A DNA stretch of 64,000 bases, from the NCBI RefSeq assembly GCF_029278565.1, contig NZ_CP119559.1, forward strand, positions 2,418,001 through 2,482,000. The letters are read 5' to 3'. Positions 41,507 to 50,791 of this stretch are shown piece after piece. The notes beneath the pieces are model-generated. The model worked only from the letters and a program-made list of their open reading frames with translations, ran no database searches and was not told where the DNA came from. The stretch's first letter is position 1. The number at the start of each line of letters is the position of its first letter. The stretch is from Haloarcula halophila (GTDB lineage Archaea > Halobacteriota > Halobacteria > Halobacteriales > Haloarculaceae). Position numbers and translations under genes: made by a program.

Positions 41507-44092
41507 ATGCAACCGACCGAGAACTTACCGGAGCAGGCCGACACCGTCATCGTCGGCGCCGGTATCGTGGGGTGTAACCTCGCGTATCAACTGACCGAGA
41601 TGGGGAGAGAGGACGTCGTCGTCGTCGACCAGGGGCCGATGCCCACCACGGGTGGCTCCTCGACGCACGCGCCGGGGATCATGTTCCAGACGGCCGAGCC
41701 GAAGACGCTCAGCCAGTTCGCGAACTACAGCCGGAAGCTCTACTCGGACTTGGAGGGCGCAGACGGCAAGCAGGCCTACAGCGAGACCGGCGGTATCGAG
41801 GTGGCACGCAGCGAGGAACGGATGGCGTTCCTCCAGCGCCGTGTCGAACACGCCAAGGCCTGGGGGATCCCCGATCCACAGATCCTCTCGCCCTCGGAGG
41901 TGACGGACCACCTCCCGCTGGTCGACGAGGAGGAGATCCTGGGCGGGTACTACTCCCCGACCGACGGCCAGGTCTCCGGCGTCGTCGCCTGTGACGCGCT
42001 CGCGAGGGAGGCGATGGACCGGGGCGCGAAGTTCGTCCCCCACACCCGAACCGAGGACGTCGACGTCGAGGGCGGCGCTGTCCAGCGCGTCGTCACCGAG
42101 AACGGGAGTATCGAGTGTGACGAGGTGGTCGTCGCGACGAACATCTGGGCGCGGCAACTGGGCGAGAAACTCGGCGTCCACCTCCCAGTGACGCCGGTCG
42201 AACACCAGTACACGATGACCGAGTCGCTGGAGGAACTGGCGGACAACGCGATCGACGTCACCGACCACCCGCTGTTCGAGAACTACGAGAACGTCTCCGG
42301 CGAGAAGACCAAACGGCTCCTGGCCGACCCGGACCGCCCCATCCTCCGGGACCAGGACAACGCGATGTACTACCGGACCCACGGGGACGCCTACGGCATC
42401 GGCTCGTACAACCACGAGCCAATCGTCCCGGACCCACGGGACCTGGGCGGCAACGACCCGGACGGCGAACAGGGCTCTGTCCACGAGTTCACCGACTTCC
42501 ACATGGACAACGCGACCCATCCGGATCGGCCCCACAAGGCCCCGCGCCAGGCCAGCGACGAACTCCTGCCGGCGACGGCCGGGAAAGAACTCGAACACAA
42601 GTACAACGGGATGTTCGCCGAGTCCCCCAACGGGCTGCCCGTGATGGGGCCTGTCCAGGAGTACGACGGGCTCTGGACCGCGGCGGCAATCTGGGTCACC
42701 CACGCCGGCGGCGCGATGAAAGCGCTGGCCGAGTGGATGGAGACGGGTGTCCCGCGGCTCGACGACGGCCCCATCGACCTGGCACACTGTGACGTCAACC
42801 GGTTCGACGACCACGAGGGAAGCTGGGACTTCGCCCGCGACATCGGCGGCGAGGAGTACCGCATCGTCTACAACATCATGCACCCCAAGTGGGTGTGGAC
42901 GGACAAACAGCGCGACATCCGGCGGACGCCGATGTATCACACCCACAAGGAGTACGACGCGGAACTGTGGGCCGAGGCCGGCTGGGAGGAACCCCAGTGG
43001 TTCGAGTCCAACGCGGACCTCGTCGACCGCTACGAGGACCAGATCCCCGACCGGAACGGCTGGGAGGGCGTCTACTACTCGCCCATCGAGGGCGCCGAGG
43101 CGCTGAACGTCCGGGAGAACGTCGGCCTCCACGACATGACCTCGTTCAACAAGATGGAGGTCGTCGGCAGCGACGCCGGCGAGTTCGTCCAGTACCTCTG
43201 TACGAACGACATGGACATCGGCGTCGGTGACGTGAAGTACACGCTGATGTGTAACGAGGGCGGCGGCGTCCGGGCCGACATCACCGTCACCCGGACCGAC
43301 GAGGACCGCTACCTCCTGTTGACGACCGGCCGCGAGGTGGGGAACAACCACGTCGCGTGGGTCCGCGAGCAGGCCCCCGACGGCGTCGTCGTCAACGACG
43401 TCACTTCCAGCCTGGCGGCGATGGTCTGTACCGGCCCGAACGCCCGGAAGGTCCTCTCGAAGGTCACCGACGTCGACCTCTCGGACGAGGCCTTCCCGTT
43501 CTTCACGAGCCAGCAGTTCTTCGTCAAGAACGTCCCCGTGACGGCGCTGCGGGTCTCGTATGCCGGCGAACTCGGCTGGGAGCTGTACACCCCCTCGGAG
43601 TACGGGGAACGCCTCTGGGAATACCTGCTGGAGGCCGGCGAGGAGTACGGTCTGCGCCCCTACGGCAACGGCGCGCTCAACGCCCTGCGCATCGAGAAAG
43701 GGTTCCGGCTGTGGGGGAAGGACCTCCACACCGAGCACACGCCACACGAAGCGGGCCTCGGCTGGGCCGTCGATATGGACACCGACTTCATCGGGAAGGA
43801 GGCGCTCCAGGAGACCGCCGAGGCGGCGGCGGACGGCGGTGCCCGACGCAAGGAAGTGGCCTGTCTCACGCTGAACGACGAGGACGCGACCATCCTCGAC
43901 AACCGTCCGGTCCTCGACGGCGAGGAGTCCATCGGCTACGTCCACAGCGCCGAGTACGGCTACACCGTCGGGGCCTGTGTCGCTTATAGTTATCTCCCGC
44001 CGGAGTACACCGACCCCGGTACCGAGGTCGACATCCTCTACGAGGGCGACCGCTACACCGCGACCGTCCGCGAGGAACCGCTGGTCTCCTAA
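41507..44092 (+). CDS. FAD-dependent dimethylglycine/sarcosine dehydrogenase with GcvT domain, copy 1
   Basis: 861 residues from ATG at 41507 (leader AGATTTATG). N-terminal FAD-binding DAO domain with GAGIVG (17-22) and a GGSSTHAPG motif at about 49-57 in which His54 aligns with the covalent-FAD His of dimethylglycine dehydrogenase. The C-terminal half (from about 450) is an aminomethyltransferase (GcvT/FolM-type) domain: ADITVTRTDEDRYLLLTTGR, LRVSYAGELGWELYTPSEYG and IGYVHSAEYGYTVGA. Such fusions demethylate dimethylglycine or sarcosine and deliver the methyl carbon to THF as methylene-THF. Substrate not decided between the two copies. Confidence 0.85.
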   Translation: MQPTENLPEQADTVIVGAGIVGCNLAYQLTEMGREDVVVVDQGPMPTTGGSSTHAPGIMFQTAEPKTLSQFANYSRKLYSDLEGADGKQAYSETGGIEVARSEERMAFLQRRVEHAKAWGIPDPQILSPSEVTDHLPLVDEEEILGGYYSPTDGQVSGVVACDALAREAMDRGAKFVPHTRTEDVDVEGGAVQRVVTENGSIECDEVVVATNIWARQLGEKLGVHLPVTPVEHQYTMTESLEELADNAIDVTDHPLFENYENVSGEKTKRLLADPDRPILRDQDNAMYYRTHGDAYGIGSYNHEPIVPDPRDLGGNDPDGEQGSVHEFTDFHMDNATHPDRPHKAPRQASDELLPATAGKELEHKYNGMFAESPNGLPVMGPVQEYDGLWTAAAIWVTHAGGAMKALAEWMETGVPRLDDGPIDLAHCDVNRFDDHEGSWDFARDIGGEEYRIVYNIMHPKWVWTDKQRDIRRTPMYHTHKEYDAELWAEAGWEEPQWFESNADLVDRYEDQIPDRNGWEGVYYSPIEGAEALNVRENVGLHDMTSFNKMEVVGSDAGEFVQYLCTNDMDIGVGDVKYTLMCNEGGGVRADITVTRTDEDRYLLLTTGREVGNNHVAWVREQAPDGVVVNDVTSSLAAMVCTGPNARKVLSKVTDVDLSDEAFPFFTSQQFFVKNVPVTALRVSYAGELGWELYTPSEYGERLWEYLLEAGEEYGLRPYGNGALNALRIEKGFRLWGKDLHTEHTPHEAGLGWAVDMDTDFIGKEALQETAEAAADGGARRKEVACLTLNDEDATILDNRPVLDGEESIGYVHSAEYGYTVGACVAYSYLPPEYTDPGTEVDILYEGDRYTATVREEPLVS

Positions 44093-44162
44093 GCCGGACC
44101 CCCGACCACCGTTTCTTGCCGCCGATCGAACGACCTGTCGAGTCCTCGGTTTCCCCCGTCGT

Positions 44163-44175
44163 CTTTTAAATGGGT
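44163..44175 (+). promoter_or_regulatory. TATA-ATGGGT promoter core, Rieske gene
   Basis: CTTTTAAATGGGT at 44163-44175 lies 57 bases before the ATG at 44227. The same core occurs before the MetF-like and regulator genes at about 60 bases. It also argues against the ATG at 44170, which falls inside this element, as the true start. Confidence 0.5.
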
Positions 44176-44226
44176 GTAGTATCGGTGGCCAATGGTGATA
44201 GAGTCCACGAGAAGAAAACCACACGT

Positions 44227-45366
44227 ATGACTAGATGGAACGCGTCTGACGACGGTGTTACTGCTGTTAGTCCAGATATAACTGACGAAACGAACGCATT
44301 GCCCGCAAAATACTTTACAGAACCACAGATCCATGAACTCGAAAAGGAGAAGATATTCGGTCGATACTGGGTGTACGCCGGACACGCGAACGCGATTCCG
44401 GAGACCGGAGCGTACTTCACGCGGACCATCGGCGACAAGCAAGTGATCGTCGTCCGTGACCACGACGACGAGATACGCGCGTTCTTCAACGTCTGTGCAC
44501 ACCGCGGGTCGAAGATGGTCGAGGATACGCCCATGACCAACCCCGGCAACATGGGTCGTATCCGCTGCCCGTATCACATGTGGTCGTACGACCTGGACGG
44601 CGACCTCGAAAGCACGCCGAAGAGCTTCGAGGAGGCCGGGCTCAACCCTGACCTGGATGACGAGGAAGTCTGTGGTTTGGACGCCAGCGAGAACGGACTC
44701 AACGAGGTCCGGACCGACCGGATCGGACCGTTCGTCTTCCTCAACTTCGCCGACGACCCGATGGCGCTGGCCGAGCAGGCAGGGACGCTGAAAACGGAGC
44801 TGGAAGCCATGCCCTTAGAAGAGTACGAACACGCGGCGCGGTACGTGTCGGAAGTCGACTGCAACTGGAAGACGTTCGCCGGCAACTACTCGGAGTGCGA
44901 TCACTGTCACGCGAACCACCAGGACTGGATAACCGACATCGAACTCGACGAGTCCAACCTCGAAGTCAACGACTACCACTGGATTCTCCACTACACCCAC
45001 GACGAGGACGTCGACGACGAACTCCGCATCCACGAGGAAAAAGAGGCGAAGTTCTACTACTTCTGGCCGAACTTCACGGTGAACATGTACGGCACGGCCG
45101 ACGGGTACGGGACGTACATCATCGACCCGATCGACGAGGGCCGGTTCCAGTTGATTGCCGACTACTACTTCAGTTCCGCGGAGATGACTGACGCGGAGCG
45201 AGAGTTCGTCCAGACGAGCCGCCAGCTGCAGGAAGAGGACTTCGAACTCGTCGAACGCCAGTACGAAGGGCTACAGTCCGGCGCGCTTGCCCAGGCACAA
45301 CTGGGACCGAACGAACACACCGTCCACAAACTGCACCGACTCGCACAGGAGGGCTACGACGCGTGA
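44227..45366 (+). CDS. Rieske [2Fe-2S] oxygenase, glycine betaine demethylase type
   Basis: 379 residues from ATG at 44227. The Rieske cluster is C90-x-H92 and C114-x2-H117 (CAHRGS then CPYHMW), with 21 residues between His92 and Cys114 instead of the usual 15-17. The mononuclear iron site is N220-x2-E223-x2-H226-x4-H231 (NYSECDHCHANH). Architecture and neighbours match the oxygenase subunit of glycine betaine monooxygenase (GbcA), which removes one methyl as formaldehyde to give dimethylglycine; carnitine or stachydrine demethylases are alternatives. No GbcB-like reductase is seen. It overlaps the next gene by 4 bases. Confidence 0.8.
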   Translation: MTRWNASDDGVTAVSPDITDETNALPAKYFTEPQIHELEKEKIFGRYWVYAGHANAIPETGAYFTRTIGDKQVIVVRDHDDEIRAFFNVCAHRGSKMVEDTPMTNPGNMGRIRCPYHMWSYDLDGDLESTPKSFEEAGLNPDLDDEEVCGLDASENGLNEVRTDRIGPFVFLNFADDPMALAEQAGTLKTELEAMPLEEYEHAARYVSEVDCNWKTFAGNYSECDHCHANHQDWITDIELDESNLEVNDYHWILHYTHDEDVDDELRIHEEKEAKFYYFWPNFTVNMYGTADGYGTYIIDPIDEGRFQLIADYYFSSAEMTDAEREFVQTSRQLQEEDFELVERQYEGLQSGALAQAQLGPNEHTVHKLHRLAQEGYDA

Positions 45367-45743
45367 CTCCGGTGTCCCGGACAGACCAGCGAGCGGACGT
45401 GCCGTTCGTCGCTCGATCCACCGAGACGGGTGCCCGTGTCGAGGCGTCGACGGCGAACGAGGTGATCGCGTTCTATCGACGCCAGCAGGGACTGCTGGAC
45501 ACGGATCTCGAATGGGTCTTTGCGGACCATCCGGCAGTCACGACGGTTTCGGACTCGGGCGGTATCGAAACTGTCCTGCGGGCGCTCGACGACGACTTCG
45601 AGAACGGTGTCCCGCTTGGGATTCTCGCCGCCGCGATGAGTAAACAGGGCTGGACCGTCGGGGACACGCTGGCCGAAGTGTACGACTTGCGTATGGACGG
45701 TTCGCTCTGGGAACCCCGGTCGGATCACGTCCGGCCGGTCTGA
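45363..45743 (+). CDS. Small hypothetical protein coupled to the Rieske oxygenase
   Basis: 126 residues starting with GTG at 45363 inside the Rieske stop (GTGA overlap), so it is translated from the same message. The N-terminus contains FVARSTETGARVEASTANEV and IAFYRRQQ, and the C-terminus GWTVGDTLAEVYDLRMDGSL and WEPRSDHVRPV has a helix-turn-helix-like pattern. It has no ferredoxin or flavin motif, so it is not the missing reductase. It may be an assembly, regulatory or electron-transfer helper; function is unknown. Confidence 0.6.
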   Translation: MTPVSRTDQRADVPFVARSTETGARVEASTANEVIAFYRRQQGLLDTDLEWVFADHPAVTTVSDSGGIETVLRALDDDFENGVPLGILAAAMSKQGWTVGDTLAEVYDLRMDGSLWEPRSDHVRPV

Positions 45744-46043
45744 CGGATCGATACCTGTACTTTCGGTCACGATCACTTGCTGGGAGCTATTTGCGTCGCC
45801 CCACCAGTCACAGCGGCAGCCACGTTGTTTCGTAACACCTGTCCATCCAGTCCGCTCCCAGAAAATGTTAGCTGCGTATAATACTGTGGTTCGTCGTGGC
45901 CCGTGTTGCAAACTGTCTCGGCCCGAAATCCTATTCTGGTATCTGTGGGCCATAGAATCCCTCTATATCCCAAATTCCCGATTTCGATATCCCCGCCATC
46001 GGTGTTTTTATACTTGTGTCAGAAGCAGTCTCAAACGAGATAT

Positions 46044-48596
46044 ATGAGCACAGAGACTCCCCCATCACGGGCGGATACCGTTATTATCGGTGCCGGGGCT
46101 GTCGGCTGTAGCGTCGCCTACCACCTGTCGGAACTCGGCGCGGCGGACGTCACCGTCGTCGATCAGGGACCGCTCCCGGTCACCGGCGGTTCGTCCGTTC
46201 ATGCGCCAGGTATCATGTTTCAAACGTCGCCGTCGAAGATACAGACGAAGGCGGCCCACTACACCAGCCGATTGCTCTCTGAGGCGGGTGTCTACGACGA
46301 GGTCGGCGGGATCGAACTCGCCCGTAGCGAGGACCGGATGGACTTCCTGCGCCGCCGGAAGGAGTGGGCGACCTCGTACGGACTGCCGGAGCCACAACTG
46401 CTCGACCCCGAAGAGGTGACCGACCACCTCCCGATGGTCGATGAGGACGAGATCCTGGGCGGGTACTACTCCCCGACCGACGGGCGCGTCGACGGGATCG
46501 GGGCCCTCCAGTGGTACATGGAGGAGTCGGCGGCCGACTTCGTCGGGAACACCGAGGTCGAAGACATCGAGGTCGAGGACGGCGCCGTCCAGGCCGTCGT
46601 GACCGACCGCGGCCGCATCGAGTGTGACCGCTGTGTGATGGCGACGAACAACTGGGGGTACCAGACCGGGCAGTTGGCCGGCCTCGACCTCCCGATCGCG
46701 CCCGTCGAACACCAGTACGTCGTCACCGAACCGCTGGACGAACTGGCCGACGAGGAGAGTTCGGTCGGCGACAACACCACCGGGCTGGACGTGCCCGGCG
46801 ACCGCTCCATCGCGGAGTACATGAGCGAGGGACCGACCCAGCCAGTCGGGCGCGACCAGGACCACTCGCTGTACTTCCGGAACCACGGCGACGCCCTGGG
46901 GATGGGGTCGTACAACCACGAGACGCTCTCGGTCGACCCCGAGGCGATGGGGAAAAACACCGACGAACACCAGGCCTCTGTCAGGGGATTCACGAAGGAG
47001 CACTGGGAGAAGCCGACCCACCGTGGCCGGGACAAGTCCGCCAAGCAGGCCTTCGACGAACTCCTGCCGGCAACGCAGGACGTCGAATACGAAGCCACCG
47101 AGAACGGCATCTTCGTGTTCACGCCCGACGGGATGCCCGCCGTCGGCCCGACCGCCGCCGTCGACGGGCTCTGGAGCGGGCTGGCGATCTGGTGGACGCA
47201 CTCGGGGGGCTACGGCAAGATCCTCGCCGAGTGGATGGAGAACGGCGTCCCGCGGCTCCCGTCCGGGCCGGTCGACACCGGCGGCATCCACGTCCGGCGG
47301 TTCGAACCCCACGCGGGCGAGAAAGAGTACTTCGTCGACCGGGGGGCAAAACGGTACGAACAGGTCTACAGCATCGTCGAGCCCCGGTGGCAACCCGACG
47401 ACCACCGTGGGCTGCGGCGAAGTCCGTTCTACAGCCAACAGGAGGACCTGGGTGCGGAGTTCTACCAGAGCGGCGGCTGGGAGACCCCCCAGTACTACGA
47501 GTCCAACGCGGACCTCGTCGACCGCTACGAAGACCAGATCCCCGAACAGGACGGCTGGCAGGCGATCAACCGCTCGCCCATCGAGGCGGCCGAACACCTC
47601 CACACCCGCGAGAAGGTGTCGATGTTCGACATGACCACGTTCAGCTCCATTGTGGTCGAGGGCGAGGGCAGCGGCGAGTTCCTCCAGTCGGTCTGTAGCA
47701 ACGACATCGACATCGACATCGGACAGGTCCGCTACTCGCTGTTGTTGAACGAGGGTGGGGGCATCCTCGCGGACGTGACGGTCGTCCGCTTGGACGACGA
47801 GGAGTACTTGGTCACTACCGGAGGCGGGAGCTCGCCGGGCATCCACGGCGGGTGGCTCGAAGAGCACGCCCCGGAGACGGTGGGTGTCCACGTCGAAGAG
47901 GGCGCGCGCTCGACCATCGGCCTGTGGGGACCGAACGCCCGGCTGCTCCTCCAGCGCTGTACCGACGCCGACGTGACAAACAGCGGCTTCCCGTACTTCC
48001 GGGCCAAGCAGATCTACGTCGGCGAGGTGCCGGTCGTCGCGTTGCGGGTCTCCTACGTCGGCGAACTCGGCTGGGAGCTGTGGGCACCGACCGAGTACGG
48101 CCAGCGCCTCTGGGAGACGCTCTGGGAGGCCGGCCAGGATCTGGGCGTGCGGCCGATGGGCGGGGGCGCGCTCAGTTCGATGCGGCTGGAGAAGGGGTAC
48201 CGGCTGTGGGGCACCGACATCGACACGGACGCCAACCCGTTCGAGGCGGGCCTACCCTTCGCCGTCGACATGGACACCGACTTCGTCGGGAAGGAGGCGC
48301 TCCAGGCGGCACGCGAGGACGGCATCGACAACCGCATCACGCCGCTGACGCTCGACGACTCGACGGACATCATGTTGAGCGGGCGGCCGGTCACGAAAGA
48401 CGGCGAGACGCTCGGGTACGTCCAGGCGGGGGACTACGGCTACACCCTCGGCGAGTCCATCGCCTACACGTACGTCCCGAGCGAGTACGCCGAGGCCGGC
48501 ACCACGGTGCAGGTCCACTGCGAGGGCGAGACCTACGACGCTACCGTTCGCGACGAACCCCTGTTCGATCCGGGCCGGGAGAAGATCATCCGGTAA
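46044..48596 (+). CDS. FAD-dependent dimethylglycine/sarcosine dehydrogenase with GcvT domain, copy 2
   Basis: 850 residues from ATG at 46044, with a TATA-like TTTTTATACT 35 bases upstream. Same two-domain layout as copy 1: GAGAVG at 16-21, GGSSVHAPG with His53, and a GcvT half with SNDIDIDIGQVRYSLLLNEG, LRVSYVGELGWELWAPTEYG and LGYVQAGDYGYTLGES. The paralogs share a long identical DNA stretch around 41930/46450, evidence of duplication. One copy probably acts on dimethylglycine and the other on sarcosine. Its stop is 3 bases before the ammonia-lyase gene, so they are co-expressed. Confidence 0.85.
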   Translation: MSTETPPSRADTVIIGAGAVGCSVAYHLSELGAADVTVVDQGPLPVTGGSSVHAPGIMFQTSPSKIQTKAAHYTSRLLSEAGVYDEVGGIELARSEDRMDFLRRRKEWATSYGLPEPQLLDPEEVTDHLPMVDEDEILGGYYSPTDGRVDGIGALQWYMEESAADFVGNTEVEDIEVEDGAVQAVVTDRGRIECDRCVMATNNWGYQTGQLAGLDLPIAPVEHQYVVTEPLDELADEESSVGDNTTGLDVPGDRSIAEYMSEGPTQPVGRDQDHSLYFRNHGDALGMGSYNHETLSVDPEAMGKNTDEHQASVRGFTKEHWEKPTHRGRDKSAKQAFDELLPATQDVEYEATENGIFVFTPDGMPAVGPTAAVDGLWSGLAIWWTHSGGYGKILAEWMENGVPRLPSGPVDTGGIHVRRFEPHAGEKEYFVDRGAKRYEQVYSIVEPRWQPDDHRGLRRSPFYSQQEDLGAEFYQSGGWETPQYYESNADLVDRYEDQIPEQDGWQAINRSPIEAAEHLHTREKVSMFDMTTFSSIVVEGEGSGEFLQSVCSNDIDIDIGQVRYSLLLNEGGGILADVTVVRLDDEEYLVTTGGGSSPGIHGGWLEEHAPETVGVHVEEGARSTIGLWGPNARLLLQRCTDADVTNSGFPYFRAKQIYVGEVPVVALRVSYVGELGWELWAPTEYGQRLWETLWEAGQDLGVRPMGGGALSSMRLEKGYRLWGTDIDTDANPFEAGLPFAVDMDTDFVGKEALQAAREDGIDNRITPLTLDDSTDIMLSGRPVTKDGETLGYVQAGDYGYTLGESIAYTYVPSEYAEAGTTVQVHCEGETYDATVRDEPLFDPGREKIIR

Positions 48597-48599
48597 GCC

Positions 48600-49850
48600 A
48601 TGTCAGACATCGACTCGGCGGAACTCCCCGTCACGTACGCCGACATCGAGCGTGCCCGCGAGCGGCTGGACGATGACACTGTCGTCAAGGAGACGCCGGT
48701 CGAGCGGAGTTCGTCGCTCGACGACCTCGTCGGCGGCGAGGTGTACCTCAAGATGGAACACCTCCAGTGGACAGGGTCGTTCAAGACCAGAGGGGCGTAC
48801 AACAAGATCTCCCAGGCCGTCGCCCGCGGCGTCGACGAGTTCGTCGCCGCGAGCGCGGGCAACCACGCCCAGGGAGTCGCCCTCGCCGCGACCAAGTGTG
48901 ACGCGGAGTCGACGATCTTCATGCCGACGACCGCGCCACAGGCGAAAGTCGACGCCACCCGCCACTACGGTGCGACGGTAGAACTCGTCGGGAAGGACTT
49001 CCAGGAGGCGATGACCCGCGCCCAGTCGGCCGTCGAGGAGACCGACGCCGAGTTCGTCCACGCCTACGACGACACCGACATCATCGCCGGGCAGGGGACG
49101 CTTGGCTCCGAGATGTACCACGACAACCCCGACACCGACACCGTCGTCGTCCCCATCGGCGGGGGCGGCCTCATCAGCGGCGTCTCGACGGCGATCAAAC
49201 ACCTCTCGCCGGAGACCCGCGTCGTCGGCGTCCAGGCGACGGGCGCTTCGACCGTCCACGAGAGCCTCGATAAGGGGATGCCGGTGACGCTGGACGAGGT
49301 CGACACCATCGCTGACGGCATCGCCACGGGCGGCATCTCCGAGACGACGCTTCGCATCATCAAGGCGAACGTCGACGAGGTGGTCACGGTTACCGACACC
49401 GAGATCGCCAGCGCCATCCTGTTGTTGATGGAGCGGGCCAAACAGGTCGTCGAGGGGGCCGCGGCCGCATCCGTCGCCGCCATCCTGAGCGACGACCTGG
49501 ACGTCAGCGGTGAGACGGTGATGCCGCTGCTCTGTGGCGGGAACCTCGACATGACACAGATGCGAGAAGTTCTCATCCACGCACTGACGGAGCGCCAGCA
49601 GCTCCTCCAGTTGCGGGTCCGTATCGACGACCAGCCGGGGGTCATGGAGGAGATCTCCGGCATCATCGCCAGACAAGGAGCGAACATCCACGACGTGCGC
49701 CACGAACGCTCCGTCGAGGACCTGGAGATCGGTGAGGCCTACCTCGTGTTCAACGTCGAGACGAGCGGGGCCGAGCACGCGGGTAGCATCATCAAGGCCA
49801 TCCGCGGTGCGGGGTACCCTGTCGACAACGTCGCCCAGGCCAGTCGGTGA
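48600..49850 (+). CDS. ilvA: Threonine/serine ammonia-lyase with ACT domain (IlvA/TdcB type)
   Basis: 416 residues. PLP lysine Lys62 in WTGSFKTRGAYN, a glycine-rich phosphate loop VVPIGGGGLISGVSTA near 185-200, and a C-terminal ACT regulatory domain (about 330-416). The enzyme deaminates threonine or serine to 2-oxobutyrate or pyruvate plus ammonia. Its gene follows the second demethylase by 3 bases, suggesting it converts serine made from glycine and methylene-THF to pyruvate. It could instead be the housekeeping isoleucine enzyme; the ACT domain suits amino-acid control. Confidence 0.87.
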   Translation: MSDIDSAELPVTYADIERARERLDDDTVVKETPVERSSSLDDLVGGEVYLKMEHLQWTGSFKTRGAYNKISQAVARGVDEFVAASAGNHAQGVALAATKCDAESTIFMPTTAPQAKVDATRHYGATVELVGKDFQEAMTRAQSAVEETDAEFVHAYDDTDIIAGQGTLGSEMYHDNPDTDTVVVPIGGGGLISGVSTAIKHLSPETRVVGVQATGASTVHESLDKGMPVTLDEVDTIADGIATGGISETTLRIIKANVDEVVTVTDTEIASAILLLMERAKQVVEGAAAASVAAILSDDLDVSGETVMPLLCGGNLDMTQMREVLIHALTERQQLLQLRVRIDDQPGVMEEISGIIARQGANIHDVRHERSVEDLEIGEAYLVFNVETSGAEHAGSIIKAIRGAGYPVDNVAQASR

Positions 49851-49911
49851 GGCACTGGCCCGGGGAAAGTTATATGACCGCTGTTATGGAAATCAACACG
49901 AGTCGTCAGAT

Positions 49912-50355
49912 ATGTACGAACACATACTTGTTCCGTACGACGGGAGTGACGAGGCACAGAAGGGGGCCAAACACGGTATCGAACTCGCAGCAGTGCTCGG
50001 TGCGACAGTCCACGGGCTCTACGTGATCGGCCTCCCGGGGACGCCGCGCGCACTGTCACTGAGAGACGACGAGGAGGAGATGCGCGAGGAGTACCGCGAG
50101 TACGGCGAACAGGCCCTGTCGGAGTTGGGCGACATCGCCGAGGAACACGGCGTGACCTTCGAGCGCGCGATCCGGACCGGGAAGGCGAGCGAGGAGATCG
50201 TCGAGTTCGCCGAGGAGGAGGGGATGGACGCTATCGTCCTCGGGTCGGCCTACCGGGGGAAACTCGGCAACCTGATCGGGGGGACGACCGACAAGGTGGT
50301 TCGCTCGGCGACCGTTCCGGTCATCAGCCAGCGGATGGAAGCGGACGAAATCTGA
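49912..50355 (+). CDS. UspA-family universal stress protein
   Basis: 147 residues from ATG at 49912. Alpha/beta nucleotide-binding fold: MYEHILVPYDGSDEAQKGAK at the N-terminus and the ATP-binding loop GSAYRGKLGNLIGGTTDKVV at the C-terminus. A TATA-like TTATATGACC lies about 40 bases upstream. These proteins bind ATP and respond to stress; a substrate-specific role cannot be assigned. It is frequently near catabolic or osmotic genes. Confidence 0.88.
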   Translation: MYEHILVPYDGSDEAQKGAKHGIELAAVLGATVHGLYVIGLPGTPRALSLRDDEEEMREEYREYGEQALSELGDIAEEHGVTFERAIRTGKASEEIVEFAEEEGMDAIVLGSAYRGKLGNLIGGTTDKVVRSATVPVISQRMEADEI

Positions 50356-50416
50356 AACGACGCCGTTCCGGCAGGACACGGGGCCACTGACAGCCTGCCT
50401 TACGGTGGCTTCGCGG

Positions 50417-50578
50417 TCAATCGTCGAGCAGGCGCGTCTCCCGGAGGTAGATGACGAGACTCGCACTGAGAAAACTGAAGCCGCCGAGACGGAGGTTCCC
50501 GACGACCATCCCTACTATTCCGAGTCCCATCAGGAGTGCCGCCACGAGGGCTGCCCCGGTCGCTATCGTGTTCCCCAT
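50417..50578 (-). CDS. Small two-helix membrane protein
   Basis: 53 residues from ATG at 50578: MGNTIATGAALVAALLMGLG, IVGMVVGNLRLGGFSFLSAS, LVIYLRETRLLDD. Two hydrophobic helices separated by a short loop. A TATA-like CTTTATGC (minus strand, about 50601-50608) lies 27 bases upstream, as expected for a leaderless transcript. Function unknown. Confidence 0.65.
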   Translation of the reverse strand: MGNTIATGAALVAALLMGLGIVGMVVGNLRLGGFSFLSASLVIYLRETRLLDD

Positions 50579-50718
50579 GCAGTCACTTGAACGGGTACGA
50601 GCATAAAGACGGGCGACCCGTTCGCTCCCGGATCGGAAACACAAAATATAATAAAATTGTTACTATTGGGGCGGGTTTCGATCAGAACCGCGGCCCGACC
50701 CCTATTCTACGGGTTTTG

Positions 50719-50732
50719 AATAAAGTTTTATT
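50719..50732. promoter_or_regulatory. AT-rich dyad AATAAA-GT-TTTATT
   Basis: Perfect 6-bp arms with a 2-base centre in the leader of the BCCT gene, about 250 bases before its start. It contains TATA-like sequence and may be a promoter or operator. Confidence 0.45.
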
Positions 50733-50791
50733 AGAGTTCAACAGCGAATGCGCATGAGGTTGTGTAACACGCGGTTGGTACAAGTGCGACA

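Noticed and set aside
41525-44224. 899-codon antisense frame opposite the first demethylase
   Set aside because: It mirrors the codon bias of the sense gene, has Val/Arg/Asp-rich composition without domains, and the sense strand has a clear FAD-GcvT protein.
44170-44226. Upstream ATG start for the Rieske gene
   Set aside because: The ATG lies inside the TATA-ATGGGT promoter core shared with two other genes, so translation from it is unlikely.
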